From: CAYJDR01 sp964368965
GTDB taxonomy: Bacteria > Chrysiogenota > Deferribacteres > Deferribacterales > Mucispirillaceae
Direction: 5' to 3'
DNA: 64,000 nt
Assembly: GCA_964368965.1 (NCBI GenBank)
Contig: CAYJDR010000005.1
Span: forward strand, 1-64,000
Each line of letters starts with the position of its first letter. Within the stretch, counting starts at the first letter, position 1. Shown piece by piece: positions 63,240 to 64,000 of this stretch. The notes under the pieces are model-generated. The model saw only the letters and a program-made list of their open reading frames with translations, was not told the DNA's origin and ran no database searches. The translations under genes and the position numbers were made by a program.

Positions 63240-64000
63240 CTATTCCTTTTCCTTTATCATATTATTTTTTAAACATCTATCTACTACTTCTATAGGGTGC
63301 AACACAGGCTTATCACCAAGGTGCACCATCTGCATAGCACAAGTTGGGCAATCTGTAACACCTATCTGAGCTTCACTTTTCACAAGTTTTTCAACCATAG
63401 GTTTGCCGATTGTTACTGATAAGTCATAGTTCTTAGCAGCCATACCAAAGCTGCCAGCCATACCGCAACAGTTGCTTTTTAAGTCTTCCACTTGCACCAT
63501 TGGCAACTTCTTCATAACGTCTAAAGAGCTGTTAGAATCTTTAATACCACGCATATGGCATGGCATATGGTATGCAAGTTTAATATCTTGGCTTAGCAAT
63601 TCTGCATCGTCAAGTAATGGCTTGATTAGCGATGTAACACTAACAGTTTTCTCTGCTACTTTTTTAGTGAACTCATCTTGCGTATAGTAGCCCCACTCTT
63701 TAGTGAGTGACATAACGCATGAAGTACACGCTGAAACAACATAATCAACACTATCGAGCAACTTGCCCCATTTAGCCTTGTTCTTAGCTATTTGTTTTCT
63801 AGTAGAGGCAGCCATACCTTTAGAGAGGTGTGGGATACCACAACAAGTTTGGTCAGGTGTGACAACTTTATAACCTAAGTGCTTTAACACGTTTACAGTA
63901 CTAACACCTATCTCTGGTTTAATATAGCTTGTATAACAACCAGCAAAGAACAGTACTGTTTTGCCATTTTCAGTTTCAGGCTTCTCGTTTTTGTTTATTT
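63240..64000 (-). CDS. CCG-domain (GlpC/HdrB-like) Fe-S oxidoreductase, 5' part outside window
   Basis: The frame is open to the right edge, giving about 253 C-terminal residues; the GTG at 63890 is internal. Two CCG domains are visible. The first starts with FFAGCYTSYIKPEIG and reaches QTCCGIPHLSKG, with SACTSCVMSL after it. The second has YHMPCHMRG, NCCGMAGSFGM and TDCPTCAMQM. These bind iron-sulfur clusters or related metal sites in GlpC, LutA and HdrB-type subunits, which pass electrons between a flavin dehydrogenase and quinone or other acceptors. The missing N-terminus would tell whether 4Fe-4S ferredoxin motifs are fused to it. Confidence 0.85.
   Translation of the reverse strand, partial: INKNEKPETENGKTVLFFAGCYTSYIKPEIGVSTVNVLKHLGYKVVTPDQTCCGIPHLSKGMAASTRKQIAKNKAKWGKLLDSVDYVVSACTSCVMSLTKEWGYYTQDEFTKKVAEKTVSVTSLIKPLLDDAELLSQDIKLAYHMPCHMRGIKDSNSSLDVMKKLPMVQVEDLKSNCCGMAGSFGMAAKNYDLSVTIGKPMVEKLVKSEAQIGVTDCPTCAMQMVHLGDKPVLHPIEVVDRCLKNNMIKEKE

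Noticed and set aside
1..64000. CRISPR arrays, transposases, integrases, restriction or toxin-antitoxin genes
   Set aside because: No regularly spaced repeats, IS-like inverted ends or recognisable products were seen on either strand, apart from what the two gaps may hide.

Overview
The window is AT-rich, densely coded bacterial chromosome with a Gram-negative envelope: ADP-heptose genes hldD/hldE, a heptosyltransferase, a WbaP-type sugar-phosphate transferase, lipoproteins, an outer-membrane barrel and a TonB-like protein. Metabolic genes point to an anaerobe or microaerophile that respires with menaquinone made by the futalosine route (mqnA). It probably makes haem by the siroheme route (AhbD-like radical SAM), carries a succinyl-CoA:acetate CoA-transferase, an iron-sulfur aldo/keto reductase and a giant 2-hydroxyacyl-CoA-dehydratase-type activase. 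With HspR control of heat shock, this fits Deferribacterota (a gut Mucispirillum-like organism is my guess). That placement is inference; no marker gene was compared. TTG and GTG starts are frequent. Two runs of exactly 100 N mark scaffold joins.

Layout. 1-1.2 kb: 3' end of rsmI, a TRL-like lipoprotein gene broken by an in-frame TAG, and a small membrane protein. 1.2-10.1 kb (minus): a large TPR lipoprotein, then the macromolecular-synthesis block dnaG-rpoD-tRNA(CAU)-nif3-zinc-ribbon-RNase HI. 10.3-12.8 kb (plus): orphan Opp/Dpp ATPase, SspB-like ClpXP adaptor, Fe-S aldo/keto reductase. 12.8-16.4 kb (minus): hflK-hflC-transglutaminase-like-mqnA. 16.5-21.2 kb (plus): formyltransferase-like gene, EF-G-like GTPase, proline-rich membrane protein, ihfA, MerR regulator. 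After gap 1 come putP, tex, an outer-membrane protein, the 1418-residue activase with an unrecognised propeller-like protein, suhB, a ZapE/AFG1-like ATPase, the CoA-transferase, the AhbD-like gene and a TonB-like gene.

37-42.7 kb (plus) is a heat-shock operon, hsp20-dnaJ-hspR-clpB, followed by a group-2 sigma factor. A HAIR-like operator overlaps a near-consensus promoter, so HspR very probably represses its own operon. 43.6-52.3 kb (minus) is a twelve-gene run, mostly overlapping: DUF192-pgeF-yggS-yggT-PIN/TRAM-ispD-M50 protease-trpS-scpA-scpB-rluB-queD. 52.5-64 kb (minus) is a second long run, entering from beyond the right edge: CCG-domain Fe-S oxidoreductase, two envelope proteins, hldE, hldD, heptosyltransferase, gap 2, wbaP, miaB, bifunctional nuclease, bioY, fadD.

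Most of the window is core genome. I saw no mobile element, prophage, CRISPR array or defence cluster. The best leads are the HspR operator, an SspB-type adaptor in an unusual neighbourhood, the amber-interrupted lipoprotein, a predicted leaderless mRNA, several catalytically degenerate paralogues and the unrecognised envelope genes beside hldE.
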